A stretch of DNA of 64,000 nucleotides from Pasteurellaceae bacterium (GTDB lineage: Bacteria > Pseudomonadota > Gammaproteobacteria > Enterobacterales > Pasteurellaceae): positions 62,001-126,000 of the forward strand of contig JAUMYT010000002.1 of the NCBI GenBank assembly GCA_030528525.1. Direction: 5' to 3'. The notes below the pieces were generated by a model. That model was not told the origin of the DNA, did not search any database, and worked only from the letters and a program-made list of their open reading frames with translations. Numbering within the stretch: the stretch's first letter is position 1; each line of letters opens with the position of its first letter. Shown piece by piece: positions 41,960-51,021 of this stretch. The position numbers and the translations under genes are program-made.

Positions 41960-41977
41960 TCTATCTACTCCTTGAAA

Positions 41978-43672
41978 TTAAAATGTTTTCACTGCTGAGA
42001 ACCAAACACGGTGTTTATCTGCTCTAGGCAGTTTATTCCCTATTGGTTTTGCTAGCGTTAAATTCAACATATAATTATTCGTCGCCGAAAGGGACCAATT
42101 GACACCAACACTTTGCAATTTCACTCTATTCTTGAACGAATCAGCTAGATTCGCTGGCGTTTTATAAAACTGGCCTTGAGCATAATCATAGCTGACAGAA
42201 GAAGTCAGCATACTGTCTTTAAAAATAGGGAAATAATGCTTCAATTCTGCTTGAAAAAGATGTCCCTCATCGACAGACGCCACACCTGAATGATACCCCT
42301 TAACAGCATATTGCCCACCTAACAACATTTTTTGTGAGCTATCTAAATTTCGATCCGTAAACTGACCACTTACAGTAAGATTCAATCCCAAATTATTCCC
42401 CAGCATCTGCTCATGAGAAAGTGCATAAGTCAAACTTGTAAAAGCATTTCTTGCTTTCCACTGACTATCTTGATAATGAGCTGCTTCATTACTCTGCTGA
42501 TGCACATTGCCAAAATTTGCCCCTAAAGCAAAATACGTTGTACCATTTTCAACTGCCCGCCAAGAGCCATTAATCAACAAATTCAAACTATTTGCTCGAC
42601 GCTTTTGTTTTACCTTCGCGGCGTTCTGCTCATCCGTCAGTAATTGATGAGTAAATGCCAATTTAGTATTCATACGGAAAGCTGGCAACCGTACAGTAGG
42701 GTGAAGAAAATAAACACCCAATGCATGTGAATACCCTTTTGCATTAAGTGTAGAAAACTCACCCCCTAGTTTATAGCTCATATATTGAGCCTGACCACCT
42801 ATTCTGCTCCCATAGCCATCTACTAACGCAGAATAATCTAAGCGTATACTTTTTAATTTTGCTGTTTCAGAGGTCATGGCATCCAGTTTTAAGTCATCAC
42901 CCAAACCAATCAGATTATTTACCCTTCCACCGAACGCGAATCGATATATTCCTGTTTCCTTATTGCCCTGATTATCCACAGATAAGTAAGTAGAGGCTTT
43001 TTGACCATCTTCCAAAGAAATGGTTAAATCTGTTGTGCCTTGGTGCTTCCCGGCCTTTAGAGACAATTGTGGCTTAACGCCTTGAATATCATTTAGCAGT
43101 AGTGCTAATTTTTCTAAATCCGATTTATACAAGGCGGCTTTATCCCCCACCGTTGTACCGGCAATACGTTGTACCAACGACGTGCGTAGTAGACTATTAT
43201 TGTGTACATTAACTTCTCCCATTTTTCCTTTGAGAACAAGTACAAGCAAACGGCCATTCTCAATCTCTTGTGGTGGAATAATAGCCCTAGCCACCAAATA
43301 ATTATTTTGGCGATAATACTGCGTAATTGAATGAGTTAATTGCTTCAGTTCAGACAGCGTCAGCGGTTTATTGATGTAGTGTTGTAAAATCTGTGAAAGA
43401 TCCTCCTTCACTTCTTGCCCTTCAAATTCAAACACTTGGATTGTTGAGAGTGTGAACTGCAACGCAGAACGATCCGATTGAGATAAAGGAGATTGGCTCG
43501 CATTATTATCAAATAATTCTCCGGCCGGTTTCACCTTAGATAACACTTGAGCCTGCTCAAGTTGCCGCCCAAGTGTACCCGCATCTAACGAAGTGGAGTG
43601 CAATGTAGCCTGAGCTGAAAGTGATAGGCTAGTTGACAGTAACGTAACTAAGAATGCATTATTTAATTCCAT
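41978..43672 (-). CDS. hxuB: Two-partner secretion outer-membrane transporter, HxuB type
   Basis: This 564-aa TpsB/Omp85-family porin secretes HxuA. A signal peptide (MELNNAFLVTLLSTSLSLSAQA) is followed by a linker. Two POTRA domains follow; the first contains IQVFEFEGQEVKEDLSQILQHY, the second GEVNVHNNSLLRTSLVQRI. The 16-strand barrel has the conserved VRGY-like tetrad as AVKGYHSG (about residues 450-457). The ATG at 43672 follows GAGGAAA and begins the signal peptide; the longer frame adds no plausible sequence. It lies 18 nt upstream of hxuA, so the pair is an operon. Confidence 0.85.
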   Translation of the reverse strand: MELNNAFLVTLLSTSLSLSAQATLHSTSLDAGTLGRQLEQAQVLSKVKPAGELFDNNASQSPLSQSDRSALQFTLSTIQVFEFEGQEVKEDLSQILQHYINKPLTLSELKQLTHSITQYYRQNNYLVARAIIPPQEIENGRLLVLVLKGKMGEVNVHNNSLLRTSLVQRIAGTTVGDKAALYKSDLEKLALLLNDIQGVKPQLSLKAGKHQGTTDLTISLEDGQKASTYLSVDNQGNKETGIYRFAFGGRVNNLIGLGDDLKLDAMTSETAKLKSIRLDYSALVDGYGSRIGGQAQYMSYKLGGEFSTLNAKGYSHALGVYFLHPTVRLPAFRMNTKLAFTHQLLTDEQNAAKVKQKRRANSLNLLINGSWRAVENGTTYFALGANFGNVHQQSNEAAHYQDSQWKARNAFTSLTYALSHEQMLGNNLGLNLTVSGQFTDRNLDSSQKMLLGGQYAVKGYHSGVASVDEGHLFQAELKHYFPIFKDSMLTSSVSYDYAQGQFYKTPANLADSFKNRVKLQSVGVNWSLSATNNYMLNLTLAKPIGNKLPRADKHRVWFSAVKTF

Positions 43673-43761
43673 TGTATGTATTTCCTCGTTTAAAAAATAA
43701 AACGCCATCATGATAATCTAACCTACAAATGATATTACAAATACAAACTATTCTCAATAAT

Positions 43762-43792
43762 GATTGAATAATAATATTATCTTCGCTATGAT
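43762..43792 (+). promoter_or_regulatory. hxuC promoter with a Fur-box-like site
   Basis: TTGAAT (43764-43769) and TATGAT (43787-43792) are 17 nt apart. The stretch 43762-43781 contains the palindrome ATAATATTAT followed by C, resembling the right two-thirds of a Fur box (GATAATnATTATC). Iron repression is expected for this locus, but the match is partial. Confidence 0.5.
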
Positions 43793-43831
43793 ATGGTTTT
43801 ATCCCTGAACTTGATTTAAAAGGATCTCCTA

Positions 43832-45928
43832 ATGAAACTATCAAAACTCTCTCTCGCACTATTTTGCGTTAGCCCTGTTGTTGGTATGGCTCAAACCTCT
43901 TCACATTCTTTAGCTGATATCAATGTAGTTGCATTGCGTGACAATATTACTTACACCAAAGCAAGCTATGATATGGTGAATTTAAATAAAGAAGCATTAT
44001 TAACCCAACATGGCATGAGTGTGGCTGACACATTGAAATACATCAATGGTATTGATATTCAAGGTGGGGCAAGAAGTATTGCACAGAAACCCAATATTCG
44101 TGGTTTAAGTGGCAATCGTGTCGTACAAGTAATTGATGGCGTTCGGCAAAATTTTGATTTAGCTCACCGCGGTTCTTACTTTCTACCACTTTCACAAATT
44201 CAAGCATTAGAAGTAGTGAAAGGACCATCAAGTACCCTATGGGGAAGCGGTGCATTAGGAGGCGTTGTTGCGATGCGAACCGCAAATGCACTTGATCTCC
44301 TCAAAAATAATGATCAATTTGGTTTACACGTCAATCAAGGCTATCAATCGGTAAATGGCTTATCTGAAACGGCATTATCTGCCTTTGCTGCAAATGAAAA
44401 AGTGGATGCCCTTATTAGTGCTTTCTACAATAAAGCCAATAATTTACGTTTTGGCAAACAGGGGACTCTACCACACAGTGCCTACACTCAAACAGGCGGT
44501 ATGGCGAAATTAGGCTGGCAATTTAATGATACTCATCGTCTAGAACTCTCACATCGTACAAGCCTATTCCAACAAACTGCACCAGGTAATAACGAAGCGA
44601 TCACCGAATTAACTGCTCAAACCATCTTAAACGAAATAGCAAGAAGCAGAAATTACGCTAATTTGACAAGCCGTCTTGGTAGTTCTAGCTATTTATCTAA
44701 ACAGAAAATTGTCGATCAAAGTTCAGCGTTGAATTACTACATCAATCCTGCTGACAATCCTTATCTGAATACTCAGTTCACCATTTATCGTAATAGCACT
44801 AAAGAAACGGAAAAACGCGTGATCAGTGGCTTAGATGATAAAACCAAATTAATTACTACTGGCGTCAATGCCCACAACAGCACGGATCTCGGTGGTTTAG
44901 CACTTACTTATGGCATTGATATGGTCATTGATAAGGCAGATACTGCCCGAGGAACTAACAACGACGATGGAAAATTCCGGCCTGCACCATATCAAGCAAA
45001 AGCAAAAACGACAGGAATCTATTTACTTACCCACGTACCTATTTTAAATGACACACTCGTATTTTCACCAAGCATTCGTTACGATCATTTTGATACTCGT
45101 AGCCAACACACCCGCTATAAAAGTACACATTGGTCTCCAGCAGCAGCATTGACTTGGAAAAGTACACCATGGCTTGATTTAACCGCACGTTATACCGAAG
45201 CATTCCGTGCACCATCCATGCAAGAACGTTTTGTCAGCGGAGCACATTTCGGTACAAACATTCGTGGTCTAGATGTCGTAAATCGTTTCAAAGCTAATCC
45301 AAATCTCAAACCTGAAACAGCTAAAAATAAAGAATTGAGTGCCAAATTCCATTTCTTTGAACTCTTCACTGATTCAGATAAACTTAGCTTTAATGCCACT
45401 TATTTCCAAAATGATGTGAAAGACTTCATTCATTTACGGGTCTTTAAAGAGAACCCTGCTGATCGACAAGAATTTATGCCAAAAGTGTCTCAATATCAAA
45501 ATGTTTCAAATGCACGCTTAACAGGAATTGAATTAGAAACAGCATATCAAACTGATCGCATTACGCTCACCGCAGGCTATGCTCAAACTAGAGGTATTGA
45601 TAAAATCAATAAATCGGCACTTTCTGGCATTGCGGCCGACAAATTCTCCTTCGCTATTGACTATGCTATTGTCAAAGATAAATTCAATATCGGCACCCTT
45701 GTAGCATTGTACCGAGATCAGAATCGTGTACCAAAAGATGCAGAAACCTATCAAGGATATACCTTAACCAATATCTATGCTACCTATGCACCGAAGCAAG
45801 GGGAGTGGAAGAATCTACGATTAGATGTTGCTATTGATAATCTGTTTGATAAAAAATATCAACCTGCATTCAGTTTAATGGAAGGCCCAGGACGTAATGT
45901 GAAAGTCAATTTAGGCTATTATTTCTAA
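43832..45928 (+). CDS. hxuC: TonB-dependent heme receptor, HxuC type
   Basis: This 698-aa outer-membrane receptor has a signal peptide (about residues 1-20) and a TonB-box-like region near DINVVALRDNITY. The plug domain contains NIRGLSGNRVVQVIDGVRQN and VVKGPSSTLWGSGALGGVVA. A 22-strand barrel ends with a C-terminal aromatic (LGYYF). It has the FRAPSMQERFV and NPNLKPETAKN motifs of heme receptors. In Haemophilus hxuC, hxuB and hxuA form one operon; here hxuC is divergent from hxuBA. AAAAGGA precedes the ATG. Confidence 0.82.
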   Translation: MKLSKLSLALFCVSPVVGMAQTSSHSLADINVVALRDNITYTKASYDMVNLNKEALLTQHGMSVADTLKYINGIDIQGGARSIAQKPNIRGLSGNRVVQVIDGVRQNFDLAHRGSYFLPLSQIQALEVVKGPSSTLWGSGALGGVVAMRTANALDLLKNNDQFGLHVNQGYQSVNGLSETALSAFAANEKVDALISAFYNKANNLRFGKQGTLPHSAYTQTGGMAKLGWQFNDTHRLELSHRTSLFQQTAPGNNEAITELTAQTILNEIARSRNYANLTSRLGSSSYLSKQKIVDQSSALNYYINPADNPYLNTQFTIYRNSTKETEKRVISGLDDKTKLITTGVNAHNSTDLGGLALTYGIDMVIDKADTARGTNNDDGKFRPAPYQAKAKTTGIYLLTHVPILNDTLVFSPSIRYDHFDTRSQHTRYKSTHWSPAAALTWKSTPWLDLTARYTEAFRAPSMQERFVSGAHFGTNIRGLDVVNRFKANPNLKPETAKNKELSAKFHFFELFTDSDKLSFNATYFQNDVKDFIHLRVFKENPADRQEFMPKVSQYQNVSNARLTGIELETAYQTDRITLTAGYAQTRGIDKINKSALSGIAADKFSFAIDYAIVKDKFNIGTLVALYRDQNRVPKDAETYQGYTLTNIYATYAPKQGEWKNLRLDVAIDNLFDKKYQPAFSLMEGPGRNVKVNLGYYF

Positions 45929-45951
45929 TTCGTTCTAGAAAGCCATAAATG

Positions 45952-45989
45952 CATTTCCCGCAAATCTTTTATAAAGACTGCGGGAAATG
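45952..45989. terminator. Hairpin between convergent hxuC and fadR
   Basis: CATTTCCCGCA (45952-45962) pairs perfectly with TGCGGGAAATG (45979-45989). No clear T-run follows on either side. Confidence 0.55.
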
Positions 45990-46000
45990 TATGATATGGT

Positions 46001-46723
46001 CTAATAGCCAAAATCATCAGGTAAATTTCTTAACATATCACTCCAAATCGCCGTACTGGTCTGACGATGCTTTTCCATACAAGCTATTGCCAGCTGATGA
46101 TCATTTTGCTCACAGGCTATTTTTAGCTGATGATAGAAATTCAATGATAAGGTTCTAGAGCTCTGTTCTGTGAAGAAAAGGCTCGCCACTTGTAAATACA
46201 AAGGCTTAAAGCTATTTAGAATCAGTCCATATACTGGTTTATTCGCCACAAAAGTAAAGCGACGGAAAAGGTAATAATCAAATTCTGCGTAAGCAGTAGC
46301 GGTATTCTCTAAATTATCTAATGCATTAAACAGCATCAATGATGCCACCGAGTCTAGCCGGATCGCTTCAGGAATATAGTACTCCGCCATTCTCGTTCGC
46401 AGTGATACCACATTCGCAATAATCATCGGCACAATAGAACGATCAAGTTTAATCAACGTTTGAATAATATTTGGTCCTGCCGTTTCCCACACATCATTGA
46501 CTTTAGTTGCTTTGCCATGCTGAATACTTAACCACCCATCTCGAGCTAATCGTTGTAATACTTCACGCAACGTTGTCCGTGTTACACCAATAATGTCAGC
46601 TAATTCTCTCTCTGCAGGTAAATCGGAGCCCGCAGGAAAATGATTGTTCCAAATACTTTTCACAATATACTCTTCTGCAAGAGCTGCTGGACTCTGTGCT
46701 TTTAAAAGATCGTATTTTTCCAT
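46001..46723 (-). CDS. fadR: Fatty acid metabolism regulator FadR
   Basis: This 240-aa GntR-family regulator has an N-terminal winged helix (about residues 10-75) with PAERELADIIGVTRTTLREVLQRLARDGWL. The C-terminal alpha-helical acyl-CoA-binding domain is of the FadR_C type. In E. coli it represses fad genes and activates fabA, and long-chain acyl-CoA releases it. Divergent placement next to nhaB matches the E. coli order fadR-nhaB-dsbB. The length is the same as E. coli FadR (239 aa). Confidence 0.93.
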   Translation of the reverse strand: MEKYDLLKAQSPAALAEEYIVKSIWNNHFPAGSDLPAERELADIIGVTRTTLREVLQRLARDGWLSIQHGKATKVNDVWETAGPNIIQTLIKLDRSIVPMIIANVVSLRTRMAEYYIPEAIRLDSVASLMLFNALDNLENTATAYAEFDYYLFRRFTFVANKPVYGLILNSFKPLYLQVASLFFTEQSSRTLSLNFYHQLKIACEQNDHQLAIACMEKHRQTSTAIWSDMLRNLPDDFGY

Positions 46724-46888
46724 CAGAACATTTCCATTTCATGAAGTAGGGTGCCACTTTTGTTAAAAAAATGTGACAAGCTTATCAAAAATCAAATTTA
46801 CTTATCAAAATCAGCATTGCTGTATTATCGTTCAATCCAAATTATATTACAATTTGGCTATCTTTAGCATTATTTAAAATCATTACCT

Positions 46889-48430
46889 ATGAACAATTTT
46901 GAAGCATTTTACAAAAATTTCTTAGGCAAAACACCAGAGTGGTACAAGCTTTGTATTTTAGCCTTCCTCATCATCAATCCTCTTATTTACTTTTTCATTA
47001 GCCCTTTTATTGCTGGTTGGGTACTCGTTGCTGAATTTATTTTTACCCTGGCAATGGCGTTAAAATGCTATCCTCTCCAACCTGGTGGTCTACTGGCTAT
47101 TGAAGCTGTGGCAATCGGCATGACTCATCCTCATCACATTAAACAAGAGATTATGGCAAATTTTGATGTCGTATTACTCCTGATGTTCATGGTGGCCGGT
47201 ATCTATTTTATGAAACAGCTTCTGCTATATATTTTCACTAAGCTGATTATTACCATTCACTCCAAAAAAATATTATCCCTCGCATTTTGTTTAAGCTCTG
47301 CCTTTCTCTCCGCCTTCCTGGATGCCTTAACCGTCATTGCAGTTATCATCAGTGTTGGGGTTGGTTTTTACGGGGTATATCACAAAGTGGCATCAGGCAA
47401 TAGCTTTGATGATTCTACCGATATTACTAACGACGACAAAATTGCCAATAACAAACAAGTGTTAGAACAATTTCGCGGTTTTTTACGTAGCTTACTCATG
47501 CATGCAGGCGTGGGGAGTGCATTAGGAGGGGTAATGACAATGGTGGGGGAACCGCAGAATCTCATCATTGCTGCTCAAGCGGAATGGGGATTTGGTGAAT
47601 TCTTCCTACGGGTCTCTCCAATTAGCATTATCGTTCTCATTTGTGGTGCAACCACGTGCTACTTATTAGAAAAATATTCCGTATTTGGCTATGGCGATCG
47701 TCTGCCTCGGCGAGTCTGGGCAGTATTGGCACATTACAATTTACAACAAGAGCAGAAAATGACGAAGCAAGATCGCCTCAAACTTGCTGTACAAAGTATT
47801 GCTGGCATTTGGTTAATTATTGGCTTAGCCTTCCATCTTGCTGATGTTGGATTAATCGGGTTAACCATCATTATCCTATGCACAGCTTTTTGTGGTATCA
47901 CCGATGAACATGCACTAGGCAAAGCATTCCAAGAATCACTACCTTTCACGGCATTATTAGTCGTATTCTTCTCAATCGTTGCCGTTATTATTGATTTAAA
48001 ACTGTTCGATCCAATTATTCGCTTCGTACTGTCAGCCGAAAAAGACGCCCAGCTGGCACTCTTTTACGTATTTAATGGATTATTATCGGCTATCTCTGAT
48101 AACGTTTTTGTTGGTACGGTATACATTAACGAAGCGAAAAATGCCCTTGCATCAGGTGCGATTGATCGTGAACAATTTGATTTAATTGCTGTCGCAATTA
48201 ATACGGGGACAAATTTACCTTCCGTGGCAACGCCAAATGGTCAGGCAGCATTTTTATTCTTGCTCACCTCATCATTTGCCCCATTAGTTCGTTTATCCTA
48301 CGGCAGAATGGTCTATATGGCATTGCCTTATACCGTCGTACTTGCCGTAGTTGGCTTTGTCACGATGGAACTCCTCCTTACCCCACTGACACAGTTTATG
48401 TTAGAGTGTGGTTGGATCATTCAACGTTAA
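46889..48430 (+). CDS. nhaB: Na+/H+ antiporter NhaB
   Basis: This 513-aa inner-membrane antiporter exchanges sodium for protons. The N-terminal [21 protein letters not shown], the block [28 protein letters not shown], and [23 protein letters not shown] are diagnostic of NhaB. The last segment [24 protein letters not shown] holds conserved polar residues. It has about twelve membrane segments and the usual length. dsbB begins 10 nt downstream, so the two are probably co-transcribed. Confidence 0.95.
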   Translation: MNNFEAFYKNFLGKTPEWYKLCILAFLIINPLIYFFISPFIAGWVLVAEFIFTLAMALKCYPLQPGGLLAIEAVAIGMTHPHHIKQEIMANFDVVLLLMFMVAGIYFMKQLLLYIFTKLIITIHSKKILSLAFCLSSAFLSAFLDALTVIAVIISVGVGFYGVYHKVASGNSFDDSTDITNDDKIANNKQVLEQFRGFLRSLLMHAGVGSALGGVMTMVGEPQNLIIAAQAEWGFGEFFLRVSPISIIVLICGATTCYLLEKYSVFGYGDRLPRRVWAVLAHYNLQQEQKMTKQDRLKLAVQSIAGIWLIIGLAFHLADVGLIGLTIIILCTAFCGITDEHALGKAFQESLPFTALLVVFFSIVAVIIDLKLFDPIIRFVLSAEKDAQLALFYVFNGLLSAISDNVFVGTVYINEAKNALASGAIDREQFDLIAVAINTGTNLPSVATPNGQAAFLFLLTSSFAPLVRLSYGRMVYMALPYTVVLAVVGFVTMELLLTPLTQFMLECGWIIQR

Positions 48431-48440
48431 GGCATTCACT

Positions 48441-48977
48441 ATGTTTGCGTTTTTTAAAACATTATCTCAACAGCGTATGGCATGGCTATTGCTGATATTA
48501 AGCTGTATGGCGTTAACCATCACCGCCCTCTACTTTCAGCACAACATGGGCTTACAGCCCTGTGTGATGTGTATTTATGAACGCATCGCCCTGCTTGGCA
48601 TTTTGATTGCAGGAATATTTGCTATGTTTGCACCCAAAAGTCGATTACTTCGCTGGTCTGCGATACTGTTTGGGCTATTTTGTGCGACAAAAGGATTACT
48701 GCTAGCCATTAAACATACTGACTACCAGATCAACCCAGCACCATGGAATCAGTGTTCACCGTTTGTGGAGTTTCCAGCCACCTTGCCTTTAGACACATGG
48801 TTTCCTGCACTATTTGCCGCGGGAGGTGACTGTGGAAAAATTAGCTGGCAATTTTTAGGATTGAGCATGCCACAATGGTTGATTGGTATCTTTGCCATTT
48901 ATGTGCTGATTTTTGTTCTGCTATTACTCAGCCAGTTCAAGCGCACACAACACACGAGGCGTAACCTCTTTCGTTGA
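48441..48977 (+). CDS. dsbB: Disulfide bond formation protein DsbB
   Basis: This 178-aa four-helix inner-membrane protein reoxidises DsbA by passing electrons to quinones. The first periplasmic loop has the redox pair Cys41-Val-Met-Cys44 (LQPCVMCIYERIA). The second pair is in WNQCSPF and GGDCGKI. The ATG at 48441 gives MFAFFKTLSQQRMAWLLL. The start is 10 nt after nhaB. Confidence 0.95.
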   Translation: MFAFFKTLSQQRMAWLLLILSCMALTITALYFQHNMGLQPCVMCIYERIALLGILIAGIFAMFAPKSRLLRWSAILFGLFCATKGLLLAIKHTDYQINPAPWNQCSPFVEFPATLPLDTWFPALFAAGGDCGKISWQFLGLSMPQWLIGIFAIYVLIFVLLLLSQFKRTQHTRRNLFR

Positions 48978-48980
48978 TCG

Positions 48981-49038
48981 ACAAGGGGGTGAGAAACAAG
49001 AAGATTTTGCAAAATCTCTACGTTTCTCACCCCCTTGT
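48981..49038. terminator. Inverted pair of ACAAGGGG uptake-signal-like repeats between dsbB and trhP
   Basis: The 17-bp arms (48981-48997 and 49022-49038) are perfect inverted repeats. The inner palindrome AGATTTTGCAAAATCT lies at 49002-49017. Each strand carries a full repeat with TGCAAAA at offset 28. The structure lies 3 nt after the dsbB stop and before the convergent trhP stop, so it may terminate both. Confidence 0.8.
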
Positions 49039-49062
49039 AACCACTCAATGGTTTTCGGTGGC

Positions 49063-50442
49063 TTATGCTTTATGCGGATTACGTGTGTTGCTGCCGACTA
49101 AATTTCGCATCAGCAATGCAAAATCCAAATCAATGTCCGCAGGGACATCTAAAAACACAAAGTGTCCGTCACCCAAGCCTGCTTCCACGGCTTCGTTTTT
49201 ACGATTCAGCATACGCTCGATTTTGAACACGATATTGCCTTTTGGTGTCATCATTTCCACTTCATCGCCCAGCAGGAATTTATTTTTCACCGCCACTTCC
49301 GCCATACCTTGCTCGTTGCGTTTGCCGGTAAATTCGCCGACAAATTGCTGGCGTTCCGAAATGGAGTAGCCGTAATCGTAGTTTTGGTATTCATCGTGGG
49401 TGTGGCGACGCAAAAACCCTTCGGTATAGCCACGATGTGCCAAGCTTTCGAGTGTATCCATTAAGCTTTCATCAAACGGCTTGCCTGCTACCGCATCATC
49501 AATCGCTTTGCGGTAAACTTGAGCGGTTCTTGCACAATAGTAGAACGACTTAGTTCGCCCTTCGATTTTAAGAGAATGCACGCCAATTTGGGCTAATTTT
49601 TCCACGTGTTGCACTGCACGCAAATCTTTCGAGTTCATAATATAAGTGCCGTGCTCGTCTTCGTAAGCGGTCATCTGCTCGTCTGGCTTTTGCGTTTCGG
49701 CAAGCAAGAACACACGGTTTGTAGTGTCGCCTTCGCCCAAGGTCGGTGCCACGTTTTTGATCTCGATTTGATCGGCAGGATCAATCTTCGACACAATATT
49801 GCCGACATCATCGACTTTGCCTTCTTCCACTTGGTATTCCCAACGGCAAGCGTTGGTGCAAGTGCCTTGGTTCGGGTCACGTTTGTTGATGTAGCCCGAG
49901 AGCAAGCAACGCCCTGAATACGCCATACACAACGCACCGTGGACGAAAATTTCGATTTCCATATCCGGCACTTGTTGGCGAATTTCAGCAATTTCGTCAA
50001 TCGACAATTCACGCGACAAAATCACACGGGTCAGCCCCATTTGTCGCCAAAATTTGACCGTTGCCCAGTTCACCGCATTGGCTTGCACCGACAGATGAAT
50101 ATCCATTTCAGGAAAATGCTCACGCACGAGCATTATCAAACCCGGGTCAGACATAATCAACGCATCGGGTTGCATTGCCACCACAGGTTCTAAATCTTTG
50201 ATAAAGGTTTTCAGTTTGGAATTGTGTGGGGCGATATTGACCACCACATAGAATTTTTTGCCGAGTGCGTGAGCTTCATCAATCCCGATTTTCAGATTAG
50301 CGTGGTTGAATTCATTATTTCGCACACGCAAACTATAACGTGGCTGCCCTGCGTAAACGGCATCTGCCCCATAGGCAAAGGCGTAACGCATATTTTTCAG
50401 CGAGCCAGCCGGCGAGAGCAATTCAGGTTTGTTTTGTAACAT
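49063..50442 (-). CDS. trhP: tRNA uridine 5-hydroxylase subunit, U32 family (YegQ type)
   Basis: This 459-aa protein is nearly collinear with E. coli YegQ/TrhP. That protein hydroxylates U34 of tRNAs using prephenate-derived chemistry, the first step to cmo5U/mo5U. Blocks are PELLSPAGSLKNMRYAFAYG, MSDPGLIMLVREHFPEM and HGALCMAYSGRC. A Fe-S cysteine region GTCTNACRWEY follows, then SLKIEGRTKSFYYCARTA. It is often annotated as a U32 peptidase or collagenase-like protease, but the residue pattern follows the tRNA-modification branch. It is monocistronic here. Confidence 0.9.
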   Translation of the reverse strand: MLQNKPELLSPAGSLKNMRYAFAYGADAVYAGQPRYSLRVRNNEFNHANLKIGIDEAHALGKKFYVVVNIAPHNSKLKTFIKDLEPVVAMQPDALIMSDPGLIMLVREHFPEMDIHLSVQANAVNWATVKFWRQMGLTRVILSRELSIDEIAEIRQQVPDMEIEIFVHGALCMAYSGRCLLSGYINKRDPNQGTCTNACRWEYQVEEGKVDDVGNIVSKIDPADQIEIKNVAPTLGEGDTTNRVFLLAETQKPDEQMTAYEDEHGTYIMNSKDLRAVQHVEKLAQIGVHSLKIEGRTKSFYYCARTAQVYRKAIDDAVAGKPFDESLMDTLESLAHRGYTEGFLRRHTHDEYQNYDYGYSISERQQFVGEFTGKRNEQGMAEVAVKNKFLLGDEVEMMTPKGNIVFKIERMLNRKNEAVEAGLGDGHFVFLDVPADIDLDFALLMRNLVGSNTRNPHKA

Positions 50443-50492
50443 TTGAGATCTCTTTCTGATAACAAGTCAGGGCCTTCTGCAAGAGAAAGCGT

Positions 50493-50527
50493 AAAAAAGG
50501 CGTTATTTTGAGCCAATAACGCCTTTT
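50493..50527 (-). terminator. Rho-independent terminator of the small lipoprotein gene
   Basis: AAAAGGCGTTATT pairs with AATAACGCCTTTT over a 7-nt loop. The run of six A residues at 50493-50498 becomes the U-tract on the minus strand. Confidence 0.88.
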
Positions 50528-50552
50528 ATGCAAATGATGTTTAGGATTATGC

Positions 50553-50888
50553 TTACAAACAGCTTAGACTTGCCGTTTTAACGTGAGAAATCACCTCTTC
50601 AACGACTTTTTGATCGCCTTTTTGCATTTTCTCTATGTGCTCAACGGTTACAATATTCTCGGCTTTTTTGAGTCCACACTCACAAACTTCAATCAATTTA
50701 GGTCGCATATCTTCCGTAACCCCTTTCTGCATCATCTCATTCTCAATACAAGATGCTTTAAAAGATTCACTGAAAGACGTTCTTAATGACGCGGGTGCAT
50801 CTTTGAGAAACACTTTATCCTCACCATTATCACAGGCTGATAATATTGCCACGCCTAATGGAAATATCAAATAACGAATTGATTTCAT
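50553..50888 (-). CDS. Small cysteine-rich lipoprotein of unknown function
   Basis: This 111-aa protein has a type II signal sequence and lipobox LSAC (Cys19). The residue after the lipidated cysteine is Asp, which in enteric bacteria keeps a lipoprotein in the inner membrane. The mature part is charged and helical, with three further cysteine positions (ASCIENE, EVCECGLKK, TASLSCL), so disulfides are likely; dsbB is nearby. I do not recognise the family. The ATG at 50888 was chosen because it opens the signal sequence (MKSIRYLIFPLG). The longer in-frame extension runs through an uptake-signal-like repeat and is not protein-like. Confidence 0.8.
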   Translation of the reverse strand: MKSIRYLIFPLGVAILSACDNGEDKVFLKDAPASLRTSFSESFKASCIENEMMQKGVTEDMRPKLIEVCECGLKKAENIVTVEHIEKMQKGDQKVVEEVISHVKTASLSCL

Positions 50889-50942
50889 TGTTTTTCTCCT
50901 AAAATGTGGGTGCTTAGCGAACTTGCTCACACTAATCGCACT

Positions 50943-50976
50943 ACAAGGGGTAAGATCTTGACAAAAAAATGTAAAA
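50943..50976 (+). repeat. ACAAGGGG uptake-signal-like repeat
   Basis: The core ACAAGGGGTA is followed by AGATCTT and TGTAAAA at offset 28, between pepA and the lipoprotein gene. Confidence 0.7.
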
Positions 50977-51021
50977 TATCCCCCTTGATTGTCTGCAAGG
51001 CATTTCTGCCTAGCTGATTTA

